Assembly: GCA_964522105.1 (NCBI GenBank)
Contig: CAZFVA010000008.1
Span: 1 to 64,000, forward strand
Direction: 5' to 3'
DNA: 64,000 nt
Source: JAGOFO01 sp964522105
GTDB taxonomy: Bacteria; Myxococcota_A; UBA9042; DTJE01
The notes beneath the pieces were generated by a model. That model was not told the origin of the DNA. It was given only the letters and a program-made list of their open reading frames with translations, and did no database searches. Within the stretch, counting starts at the first letter, position 1; each line of letters opens with the position of its first letter. A program made the translations under genes and the position numbers. Positions 42,800 to 50,698 of the stretch are shown piece after piece.

Positions 42800-44611
42800 T
42801 TACCCGTTCGAATCGCGGTACATAAGTTCCGCAATTCGATACGAAGACTTTTCAAGATTCTTGATAGCCTGAATGATGGTGGCCGGATCAGTCCCGGATC
42901 TGGCCCTGCGACAGTTTTCAAGGTCTGAATTGATTGCCGCAACTTCGTCGTCTGTAAGGTAGTTCAGGAACTCTTCCAGCGAACGTTCGGTCGTGTACAT
43001 CAGGCCATCTGCCCTGTTCTTCAGATTGGCGACTTCCTGACGTTTTTCATCTTCGCGGACACGGTCGTCGGCCTCGCCAACTATGCGTTCGATATCGCGT
43101 TCGCTGAGCCCTGATGTGGGCCGCACACGCACTGTCTGAAGATTACCGGTTCCAAGGTCCCTGGCCGAAACACTCAGGATACCGTTGACGTCAACTTCGA
43201 ACGACACTTCGACCTTCGGAATACCCCTTCGCGCCGGGGGGATACCGATCAGTTCGAACCTGGCAAGCGACTTGTTGTCCCTGGCCATCGGGCGTTCACC
43301 CTGAAGAACATGGATATTAACCATCGGCTGATAATCTTCAGCCGTGGTGAAAACTTCGTTCGTGGAACACGGAATAGCCGTGTTGCGGTCAATCAGCTTC
43401 GTGAACATGCCACCCTGGGTCTCGATTCCCAGCGACAGCGGAACAACGTCAAGCAGGACGACGTCACCGACATCACCCTGAATAATCCCGGCCTGAATCG
43501 CGGCACCGACGGCGACCGCTTCATCTGGATTAACGTTGCGGCTGGCCTGTGTACCAAAGAAACTTGTGACCTTCTGCTGAACCATCGGCATCTTGGTCAT
43601 TCCGCCGACCAGCAGAACTTCGTCAAGATCCGAAGCCTTCATACCTGCATCGGCAAGAGCCTGCTTGCAATGGTCCAGAGTACGGTCTATCAGGTCTTCT
43701 ACCAGCCCTTCAAGCTGCGACCGCGTAAGTCTGACCTGTAGATGCTTGGGACCGCTGTCATCGGCAAATATGAACGGAAGATTGATATCGACTTCACGGG
43801 AAGCCGACAGGTCTATCTTGGCCTTTTCAGCGGCATCGCGAAGTCTTTGAAGTGCAACAACGTCGTGCCGCAGGTCAACTCCGTGAATCCGCTCGAATTC
43901 CCCGGCCAGCATATCGACAATTCTTCCATCGACATCTTCACCGCCCAGGAACGTGTCACCGTGAGTCGTGCGAACCTGGAAAACACCGTCCCCAAGTTCC
44001 ATGATCGAAATATCAAACGTGCCGCCGCCAAGGTCATAAACGGCCACGCGCCCGCTCGACCTTTTGGAAAGCCCGTAAGCCAGGGCAGCCGCTGTCGGTT
44101 CGTTAACTATTCGCTTTACATCAAGCCCTGCAATCCTTCCGGCATCGCGGGTGGCCTGGCGCTGTGCATCATCAAAATATGCAGGAACGGTGATTACGGC
44201 CTCGGTAACGGTCTCGCCAAGATACTCCTCGGCAAACTCTTTCATGCGCTTGAGGATTACTGCCGACAGCTCGGGTGGCGAATACTTTCTGCCCGCGACG
44301 TTTACGGCCGCGTCGCCGTTCTGAGCCTTAACTATCTCGTACGGGTATGAATTCAATATGCGCTGGACTTCGGGGGAGTCGAATTTGCGCCCCATCATCC
44401 TTTTGATAGCGAACACGGTGTTACGGGCGTTTGTGATTGCCTGTCTTTTTGCAACAGCACCGACTAAACGTTCGCCTTCATCAGTGAACGCCACTACTGA
44501 TGGCGTAATCCTGCTTCCTTCCAGATTCGGAATGACGACGGGGTTTCCGGCCTCAATGACCGCCACGCAACTGTTCGTGGTCCCCAGGTCAATACCGATT
44601 ACCCTGCCCAT
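42800..44611 (-). CDS. dnaK: Molecular chaperone DnaK (Hsp70)
   Basis: A 603-residue Hsp70. The ATG at 44611 has GGAGGG eight to nine bases upstream. ATPase signatures are IGIDLGTTNSCVAV, VYDLGGGTFDISIMELG and VLLVGGMTKMPMVQQ; the substrate domain shows LLDVVPLSLGIETQGG and the linker-adjacent GDVVL. The C-terminal lid ends at IAELMYRDSNG without the usual disordered Gly/Asp tail. No grpE or dnaJ is adjacent, and the operon partners are unusual, so this may be a secondary, specialised copy rather than the housekeeping one. Confidence 0.93.
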   Translation of the reverse strand: MGRVIGIDLGTTNSCVAVIEAGNPVVIPNLEGSRITPSVVAFTDEGERLVGAVAKRQAITNARNTVFAIKRMMGRKFDSPEVQRILNSYPYEIVKAQNGDAAVNVAGRKYSPPELSAVILKRMKEFAEEYLGETVTEAVITVPAYFDDAQRQATRDAGRIAGLDVKRIVNEPTAAALAYGLSKRSSGRVAVYDLGGGTFDISIMELGDGVFQVRTTHGDTFLGGEDVDGRIVDMLAGEFERIHGVDLRHDVVALQRLRDAAEKAKIDLSASREVDINLPFIFADDSGPKHLQVRLTRSQLEGLVEDLIDRTLDHCKQALADAGMKASDLDEVLLVGGMTKMPMVQQKVTSFFGTQASRNVNPDEAVAVGAAIQAGIIQGDVGDVVLLDVVPLSLGIETQGGMFTKLIDRNTAIPCSTNEVFTTAEDYQPMVNIHVLQGERPMARDNKSLARFELIGIPPARRGIPKVEVSFEVDVNGILSVSARDLGTGNLQTVRVRPTSGLSERDIERIVGEADDRVREDEKRQEVANLKNRADGLMYTTERSLEEFLNYLTDDEVAAINSDLENCRRARSGTDPATIIQAIKNLEKSSYRIAELMYRDSNG

Positions 44612-44671
44612 ATGGCGCTTCCCTCCAGCCCGGCGGCGTCCTGTGCAGGACAACCAATCATAAGAGTCACT

Positions 44672-44700
44672 ATGCTAACACTGCCGGGCAGATTACTCAA
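44672..44700 (-). promoter_or_regulatory. Promoter of the dnaK operon
   Basis: On the minus strand TTGAGT (44695-44700) and TAGCAT (44672-44677) are 17 bases apart, giving a leader of about 55 bases. No CIRCE-type inverted repeat is seen in the leader. Confidence 0.4.
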
Positions 44701-44793
44701 CCAGCATAACAACACGATTTGAACCCTGAAAGGCTGTGATGTGCAACGAAAAACGTGAAAGTCACAGGATAATTAACAGATTAGACGGGGGAC

Positions 44794-45393
44794 CTATAAA
44801 ATTGATTCAGGTACAAAAACAATATCACCGGGACGCAAATAGAAATTCTTGGCTTTTCCAAGGCTTATCTGATCAACGGGAACTACAAATCTAGTCTCGG
44901 TACCACCGACCGTTCTGGTAACAACCGTTGCGTCCGGACGGGCAATTCTGGAAAACCCGCCAGCAAGCGTAATCACCTGAATAATCGTCATCTGATCCTG
45001 ATAGCGGAAAGTACCCGGCTTCGTAACCTGCCCCAGAACGTACACCCGCTTACTCATCATTTCTGTGACCAGAACGGTAACCCACGGATCTTTGATAAGT
45101 CCGCCGGCAAGGCGCCTGCTGATCTCATCAGATATCTCGGCAGAAGTCTTTCCATCAACATTTACTTCGCCAAGAAGCGGATAAGAAATAGTCCCTTTGC
45201 CAGATACCTGAAACGTGCCGCTCAGATCCTTTTCGCGATAGACCCGTACCTCGATTACATCACCGGGCCCCAGAGAGTCGGAAGGGCTGATTTCAGCCGG
45301 TCCGGCAGATTCCACATAAGCGACGGAAGGGGCGCAACCGCCGACCAGCAGAACCAGAACAAGGCTGATTAAAGGGTATATAAAATGCAGCAT
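44794..45393 (-). CDS. Polysaccharide export (OPX/Wza-like) lipoprotein lacking the C-terminal helix
   Basis: A 199-residue OPX-family lipoprotein with lipobox LVGGC (Cys20). A Poly_export domain (LGPGDVIEVRVYREKDLSG, GTISYPLLGEV) at about 40-115 is followed by one SLBB domain (VYVLGQVTKPGTF, ITLAGGFSRIA) ending RPGDIVFVPESIL. The protein stops there, without the C-terminal helix by which Wza crosses the outer membrane. Such short OPX proteins in M. xanthus work with a separate beta-barrel porin, and a barrel gene lies one base upstream. It is last in the Glt/Nfs-like run. Confidence 0.92.
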   Translation of the reverse strand: MLHFIYPLISLVLVLLVGGCAPSVAYVESAGPAEISPSDSLGPGDVIEVRVYREKDLSGTFQVSGKGTISYPLLGEVNVDGKTSAEISDEISRRLAGGLIKDPWVTVLVTEMMSKRVYVLGQVTKPGTFRYQDQMTIIQVITLAGGFSRIARPDATVVTRTVGGTETRFVVPVDQISLGKAKNFYLRPGDIVFVPESIL

Positions 45394-45394
45394 A

Positions 45395-46699
45395 TCAGTA
45401 CATCACGCGGAACTCGCCCATAAGCTTATGAGCCATATACTTTCCGTATTCAATCTGCTCGCTGTCAGCACCCCACCGCATCGTTGAGGTGAAATCCGTA
45501 AGTGACGACTCGAAATCGTAGCGGACACGGAAATCCAGGTAACGCAGTATCTGAATATCAACAGCCATCCCGGCACTCAGCATGTGGTCGCGCCGCTCTG
45601 CCTGGGAAACAACGATGTCAGTATAGCCACGGGCTGCAATTTCGGCGGCTGACGGGGAATATCCTGCGTACATCAGGTAGGCATACTTCATGAACACCGA
45701 AAGTCCGTATCTGTTTTTGAATTTCACGTCCAGTTTCAGATGAACCGAGTCGGCCGTGTACCATCTTGCGTAATACGAATCAGTGAAATCCCTGTCGTAC
45801 CCGAGCTCCACAAGAAGGTTAGTAAAGGGCTTATAAGCAAAACTGAGTTCACCTATAAACGTCTGGACATCAGTTCCCTGCTTGAAGAAACCCTGACCGT
45901 AACCGGCCATGAAGGACATCGCCAGTTTTCTGGTGACATAGCCGCGGACGCCAACTTTGGCACGCAGGGGCATCGAATCTGCCCTGACGCCCACAACATT
46001 GGTGGCCCAGTACGAATACCGCCAGTCAACATCAACGACGAACGATGTGCTCGGGAAGAAGTTCCACAGCAACAGGAATCTGGTCGAATGATAGAACTGA
46101 TCCAGTTCAGCATGACTGTCGAACATGTTCAGTCCAAAGGAATACGCCAGATCCAGGTCCAGCGCACCGCCCGGTCTGAACTGAACGCCGACGGCAGCTA
46201 CGTTGACGTTGCGGTCATAGGTGTCAGATGTCGAATAGTTGGTCGGCTGGGTCAGACGCTTGTAATCGTCGGCAACATACAGACCGACAAGTGATTTCGG
46301 CAGAAAATCGGCCCGAAGCCCCGTGGCCGCGATGATAAGGCCCTGATTCTTGACCGCCTTCGAGTCAGCGAACCAGATATTGAAACCGACCTGGGCGTCC
46401 CATGTAAGCCTGACCCAGGACGGGTTCGGATTCTTCAGCGAGAAACCGGGGGTAAATACCAGTTTGGCACCCCATTCCGGGATTTCCTCGGACGACTCGC
46501 GGAACACGTTCGAATCGTATCCGCCCTGAATGCTGAGGCGCGGCACAAACACAAAACTTCCGAACCGTACACCGCGCACGTCGTCATATATTTCGGGCTT
46601 AACGGACACGCCAACGTCGGCATGGGCCGCACCCGGAATCGCGACAGCCAGCATGACTGCCACGATCGCGAACATCAGATTTTTATGAGGTCTGCCCAA
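45395..46699 (-). CDS. Outer-membrane beta-barrel protein
   Basis: A 434-residue predicted beta-barrel. The start is a TTG at 46699 with GGGGGG four bases upstream, giving an ideal signal peptide ending GAAHA; GTG 46711 and ATG 46675 are alternatives. The mature part has about 16-18 amphipathic strands with alternating aromatics, opening FGSFVFVPRLSIQGGYDSNVF and ending with an aromatic residue (FRVMY), as outer-membrane porins do. It resembles exopolysaccharide-type BBP2 barrels. It could be the porin partner of the OPX protein one base downstream (Wzp-like), or the counterpart of GltH/NfsH in the cluster. Sequence alone does not decide. Confidence 0.8.
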   Translation of the reverse strand: MGRPHKNLMFAIVAVMLAVAIPGAAHADVGVSVKPEIYDDVRGVRFGSFVFVPRLSIQGGYDSNVFRESSEEIPEWGAKLVFTPGFSLKNPNPSWVRLTWDAQVGFNIWFADSKAVKNQGLIIAATGLRADFLPKSLVGLYVADDYKRLTQPTNYSTSDTYDRNVNVAAVGVQFRPGGALDLDLAYSFGLNMFDSHAELDQFYHSTRFLLLWNFFPSTSFVVDVDWRYSYWATNVVGVRADSMPLRAKVGVRGYVTRKLAMSFMAGYGQGFFKQGTDVQTFIGELSFAYKPFTNLLVELGYDRDFTDSYYARWYTADSVHLKLDVKFKNRYGLSVFMKYAYLMYAGYSPSAAEIAARGYTDIVVSQAERRDHMLSAGMAVDIQILRYLDFRVRYDFESSLTDFTSTMRWGADSEQIEYGKYMAHKLMGEFRVMY

Positions 46700-46749
46700 A
46701 GCGCCCCCCACGAAAACAGAACTGCGTCTTCGCGACGCATCGCAAAAAT

Positions 46750-47319
46750 TCAGTTGAACGGACTGGCCGACGGCGGCGGCTCAAGATTGCACGGCATTGC
46801 CTGGCAGAAATCTGTCAGACCGCTGGTCGTGTAATCACTTGGAAGTCCGCTGTCGAACAACGGCTCCACCACAGGTTCACCGGAAAACAGTGTTTCTGTT
46901 TCAGTCCCCCCGCAAGCTTTAATCGAGTTCATCAAAGTCAGAACCCTGCCGTTAGCAATTGATATCTTCACAAACTCATGTTCGGCACCTGCCCGATCCT
47001 GGCCTATAACTCTTTCACTTAAAGCCACAGCATTATTATCCGATACCCTCAGCAGCCCCTTGATTCCTTCCAGATTAGTTTCGATACATTTCATCTTTTC
47101 TAAATCATTCTGGGTTCTGGCGGTTGATAAGGCTTCAAGGGCCTGGCGCACAAAGTCGTTCATCTCGGCAATCTTGGCTTTTCCCTGGGCAAGAAATTGA
47201 TTGAGGGGCATGTTCTTCAACACAGCCGGATCAAGTTCCGCGGGCGATTCAGCAGCCGAGGCACTGAAACCGCTTAACATGATTACGAAAACCGCAATTA
47301 TGGCAGATAACCTTTTCAT
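46750..47319 (-). CDS. Exported small protein of the Glt/Nfs-like cluster
   Basis: A 189-residue exported protein of unknown family. The ATG at 47319 has GGGAGG upstream; the open frame upstream is not preceded by a site. A signal peptide (MKRLSAIIAVFVIML to ASAAE) is followed by a helical region around 30-130 (FLAQGKAKIAEMNDFVRQALEAL, NDLEKMKCIETNLEGI) and a loose C-terminus with CGG, DFC and PCN, so four Cys could form disulfides. It lies between the FHA/TonB-like gene and the barrel gene in the same direction with short gaps. Confidence 0.75.
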   Translation of the reverse strand: MKRLSAIIAVFVIMLSGFSASAAESPAELDPAVLKNMPLNQFLAQGKAKIAEMNDFVRQALEALSTARTQNDLEKMKCIETNLEGIKGLLRVSDNNAVALSERVIGQDRAGAEHEFVKISIANGRVLTLMNSIKACGGTETETLFSGEPVVEPLFDSGLPSDYTTSGLTDFCQAMPCNLEPPPSASPFN

Positions 47320-47365
47320 ACCGACCTCCCTTTCAGCCCCGGGGAACCAGAAGAACACGCAAAAA

Positions 47366-48796
47366 CTAACCGCCCTTAAGCAACATGAAATGCCTGGTGA
47401 CCATAACTATACCACCATCAGGCGGCGGGAAAGGCCAACGCTTGACCTTCGAAATAATGCACTGCCCGATTCCGCTGTCCCCGGTCTCGTTTTCTGTCAC
47501 ACTGGCCTGCGTAACAGTACCGGCTGATCCGATCGTGAAAGTAATGCTGACTTTACCCTCTACTGACGGGTTTACCTTAAGAGCCTTCTCGTAACAAGTG
47601 GTAATGGCCCCGCGGCGCCGTCTGAACACACTTTCGATGGATGCCGGATTAAGCTTGCCTGGACCGGCAGATTCGCCAAGACGACCACCAATCCTTATCT
47701 TGACCGCAGCTTCTGCGACACGTTCGGTCGCCTCGATCTTCTTTGTGGCAATAGCCTTGTTTGTACCTTTCACATCAGCCGCTGAAAGCTTCTGATAGGT
47801 ATTTCCACCACCGCCACCGCCTGCACCGCCCCGCCCGGCCGCGCCACCGCGATAACCGAACGCGTCGTCCGCGATAATGGTGCCGCCGCCGCTGCCGGAT
47901 GAAGCAAACGCGCCTTCCATATCATTGTCAGCCGCTTCAGCACCGATCATGCCGCGAACGCCGCCGGCACCACCGAGATACTTCAGGATTGTGCCTTCGC
48001 GAACCTTTGCGACCTGTCTGCGATATTCAGCAGCCTTGTCAACCGGTCCGGACGCAGCTTTCGTAAACTTCTTCGCCGGCTTGATGTCTTCCTCGATCTG
48101 AACTTCGCCGCCGCCCTTGTCGTCCGCGTCACCCTCGCCTTCGCCCTCGAGGGCCGCCTCATCAAGTTCGGGTGTTTTTTCCTTCAGAACGACCTCGGAC
48201 TTCAACACACGGTAAACAATAGACTTTTCAGCCTGATCAGCTTCATACTGACCTGAAGCATGCCACCAGTAACGTGCGCCACCCACACCAGCAATATTAA
48301 CGATCATGCTGAAAACAAGGGCCCACATGAACGGCCCTTCAAACGCCTTCAGCGGGCCACCCCTGGCGGCCGACGGCAGAGGCATCTTCTTCGGGGGCGG
48401 CGGCGGGCTCACCATCTGGAAAAGCAGTCTGACTTCGCCAAACGTAACTTTACCCGCGTCATTCATTCCGACTGGAAGCAGAAAGTGGTTACCTTCATTC
48501 CTGGCAAGGCCCTGTTCACGAATCTCGTCAAAGGTAAGAATCTTGCCATTAACCGATGTTTTTCCGGTCATTCCCTTGGTGAAGCGAAGACTGTACTTGC
48601 CATCCTTGAAAGCAAAAAGAGTATAAGATTCCGGCGGTTTAGATATCGGAAGAATCAGCGTGTTTTTGGGATTCAGCCCGACGGTGACGTCGGCGCCGAA
48701 TTTCACCAGTTTTTCCTCGATGATTCGCGACTGGTGAACCAGACCAACCCTCAGAATTCTGTCGTCCGCGCTGATGTTTTTCTTATTCCTGGCCAT
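47366..48796 (-). CDS. FHA-domain, membrane-spanning AgmX/PglI C-terminal protein (GltG/NfsG-like)
   Basis: A 476-residue inner-membrane protein. Residues about 10-130 look like a degenerate FHA domain (ILRVGLVHQSRI, VTVGLNPKNTLILPISKPP). After a Pro-rich stretch a single helix (GPFMWALVFSMIVNIAGVGG, about 155-175) crosses the membrane. The periplasmic part has an acidic then Gly-rich flexible region (AAGRGGAGGGGGGN), and the chain ends in a TonB-like AgmX/PglI domain with the paired Cys (RGAITTCYEKALK and GIGQCIISK) before WPFPPP. This architecture equals GltG/PglI and NfsG of M. xanthus, which transmit proton-motive-force work across the envelope. ATG 48796 is chosen over a TTG 12 bases earlier. 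Confidence 0.88.
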   Translation of the reverse strand: MARNKKNISADDRILRVGLVHQSRIIEEKLVKFGADVTVGLNPKNTLILPISKPPESYTLFAFKDGKYSLRFTKGMTGKTSVNGKILTFDEIREQGLARNEGNHFLLPVGMNDAGKVTFGEVRLLFQMVSPPPPPKKMPLPSAARGGPLKAFEGPFMWALVFSMIVNIAGVGGARYWWHASGQYEADQAEKSIVYRVLKSEVVLKEKTPELDEAALEGEGEGDADDKGGGEVQIEEDIKPAKKFTKAASGPVDKAAEYRRQVAKVREGTILKYLGGAGGVRGMIGAEAADNDMEGAFASSGSGGGTIIADDAFGYRGGAAGRGGAGGGGGGNTYQKLSAADVKGTNKAIATKKIEATERVAEAAVKIRIGGRLGESAGPGKLNPASIESVFRRRRGAITTCYEKALKVNPSVEGKVSITFTIGSAGTVTQASVTENETGDSGIGQCIISKVKRWPFPPPDGGIVMVTRHFMLLKGG

Positions 48797-48851
48797 CCTG
48801 TCCGCCAATCAAATATTACCGTGAGCCATTACTACAGGCCCACATACTCAA

Positions 48852-49181
48852 TTAAAAGGGGTTGCCGTCCACCGAGGACTTCAACTCTTCAACGATGTTC
48901 CTGTCGAGCGGGAGGCTCACATAATTAGTTTCACCCTGCGAGATTAGATAATCAACGCCTGGTTTTTGAACCTTGCCGTAAACTTTTTCTTCGTCGAAAG
49001 TAATTTCAACGACTTTCTTGGAATCAGAACCGATCCATTCCCTTGTCTTCGCCGTACCGACCTTTTCCTGTGGCTTGTCAGCCACCGGAGCGGGCTCCTG
49101 AGCCATCGAAACCTGCGAACAGATTAAGACCAAGCCAGCCATTCCAGCAAATCTAATCTTAACTGCGAGGTCCCTTATCAT
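48852..49181 (-). CDS. Small exported protein in GltF position
   Basis: A 109-residue exported protein. ATG 49181 follows GGAG at eight bases and starts a signal peptide ending VSMAQ; longer frames reach 49235. The mature part is short and acidic, with REWIGSDSKKVVEITFDEEKVYGKV resembling a small beta sandwich, and no Cys. It stands between the TPR lipoprotein and the FHA/TonB-like gene, the same slot as GltF/NfsF, but I cannot show homology. Confidence 0.7.
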   Translation of the reverse strand: MIRDLAVKIRFAGMAGLVLICSQVSMAQEPAPVADKPQEKVGTAKTREWIGSDSKKVVEITFDEEKVYGKVQKPGVDYLISQGETNYVSLPLDRNIVEELKSSVDGNPF

Positions 49182-49258
49182 CGTCCGGACTCCGTTCATT
49201 CCCGAATTATCCATCACCGGGGCTGACATTGCCAATCAGCCGACCCATTTTTGCACCG

Positions 49259-50698
49259 TTAATTAAAATCCCAGCCGTCATCTGCGGGCACCGGCGGTTT
49301 TGCCGGCGACCCGCCTTTGTCTTCTGCAGGCTGATCCACCGGCGATTCATCGGCACCATCTTCGTCTGCTTTTTCAGGACTGCTGACACCTTCCGCCTTG
49401 TCTTTTTCTGCTTTTTCAGCTGCAGAGCGCATCAAAGCCCCCTGCTGCTCAACGAAGTCAGCCATGCGGACGGCCTCGTCAATGTATTTATCAGCAGTTT
49501 CAGCGGTTCCCCCGCCGATCCTGACCATAGTCTTGTACCGTTTCAAAAATTCAGCGCCGCGCCGGTAGTGATCCGCCTTGTCCATGCCATCAGCCGGGAT
49601 ATTTTCAATCTCGGCCACCCCCATGTTGAAATAACATTCGGCACAAAGGGGGTTAATCTTGAGCGCTTTATCAAAAGCTTCAAAACCATTACCGAATTGC
49701 CTGTTCTTTCTGAAGGCGTTACCAAGATTCACAAACGCCTGCCAGCACACCGGATCAAGCTCAACTGCCAGGCTGAACTGCTCGACAGCGCCGTCAACGT
49801 CCCCGGCATTAAGGTAAAGAAGACCGAGATTATTCCGCGCCCCGACAAGCCGCGGGTCAAGCTCCAGCGCTTTCGTAAACAATTCAATGGCACGACGGTT
49901 GTTGCCGTCGTTCATCTCGAGCTTTCCGAGGATGTCGTAAACATCGGCCTCTTCCTTGACCCTGATGGACTGAAGCAGGATAAATCTGGCCGCATCAACA
50001 CGCCCCATCGCCAGATACGCCGACGCCATGCTGACCATAATCTCGGTGTTGGACTCGTCCTTCTTCAGCAATTCGGTGTCAAGACGCAGAGCATCCATAC
50101 CACGGCCGGCCATCATCATCGCATCTGCAAGCGCCAGGCCCAGATTCAAACGACCTTTATTCTTCTCGTACAACGATTCCAGCAGAACGGCCGGTTCATT
50201 TTTTCTGCCCAGTTCCCTGCTGATTTCAATATACAGACGCAGAATCGTCCTGCTGTTCGGCGCCAGAGTAACTGCCTGAGCTGCATTATCGACAGCCGCC
50301 AGGAGTGAACCCGATGCCCTCTGGGCCACGGCAAGGTTATAGTAGTCAACGGCAATGGCAGTCCCTGACGCGACAGCCACCTGAAGAATTTTCATCCCTT
50401 CGGTCATCCGAAGATTCTTGAACTGTGCGATAGCTTCGGTGGAAGCTGCGGACGAAGTCGGCACCGCATCAACGGGCTGCGCGGCGGAATCATCCGGCAC
50501 CACTTCCACATCCTGAGCGGTCGAATCCGCTGAAACTTCAGGCTGCGCAACTTCTGTAACTGACTGTTCCACAGGCGGTATTTCGATCGGAGACGGTGTT
50601 TCAACAGGCTGGACCGCGGCACACCCGGCCACAACAATTGTGACCGCAGCAATCAGCGCGGACCTGAAATCACTTGTGAGGAAGAATCCCTTAATCAC
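49259..50698 (-). CDS. TPR lipoprotein (GltE/AglT-like)
   Basis: A 479-residue TPR lipoprotein. GTG at 50698 overlaps the upstream stop (GTGA) and has GAGGAGG upstream. The lipobox is VVAGC; a Pro/Glu/Val/Asp linker follows to about residue 95. At least six TPR units fill about 100-390 (for example YNLAVAQRASGSLLAAVDNA, RNNLGLLYLNAGDVDGAVEQF, VNLGNAFRKNRQFGNGFEAF). The C-terminus is charged and Pro-rich. M. xanthus GltE/AglT is likewise a TPR lipoprotein encoded just after the GltD giant. An outer-membrane-anchored scaffold is inferred. Confidence 0.85.
   Translation of the reverse strand: MIKGFFLTSDFRSALIAAVTIVVAGCAAVQPVETPSPIEIPPVEQSVTEVAQPEVSADSTAQDVEVVPDDSAAQPVDAVPTSSAASTEAIAQFKNLRMTEGMKILQVAVASGTAIAVDYYNLAVAQRASGSLLAAVDNAAQAVTLAPNSRTILRLYIEISRELGRKNEPAVLLESLYEKNKGRLNLGLALADAMMMAGRGMDALRLDTELLKKDESNTEIMVSMASAYLAMGRVDAARFILLQSIRVKEEADVYDILGKLEMNDGNNRRAIELFTKALELDPRLVGARNNLGLLYLNAGDVDGAVEQFSLAVELDPVCWQAFVNLGNAFRKNRQFGNGFEAFDKALKINPLCAECYFNMGVAEIENIPADGMDKADHYRRGAEFLKRYKTMVRIGGGTAETADKYIDEAVRMADFVEQQGALMRSAAEKAEKDKAEGVSSPEKADEDGADESPVDQPAEDKGGSPAKPPVPADDGWDFN

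Noticed and set aside
47800..47870. Gly-rich coding repeat in the FHA/TonB-like gene as a DNA repeat or CRISPR-like array
   Set aside because: It encodes an in-frame flexible Gly linker typical of TonB-like proteins; no regular spacing.
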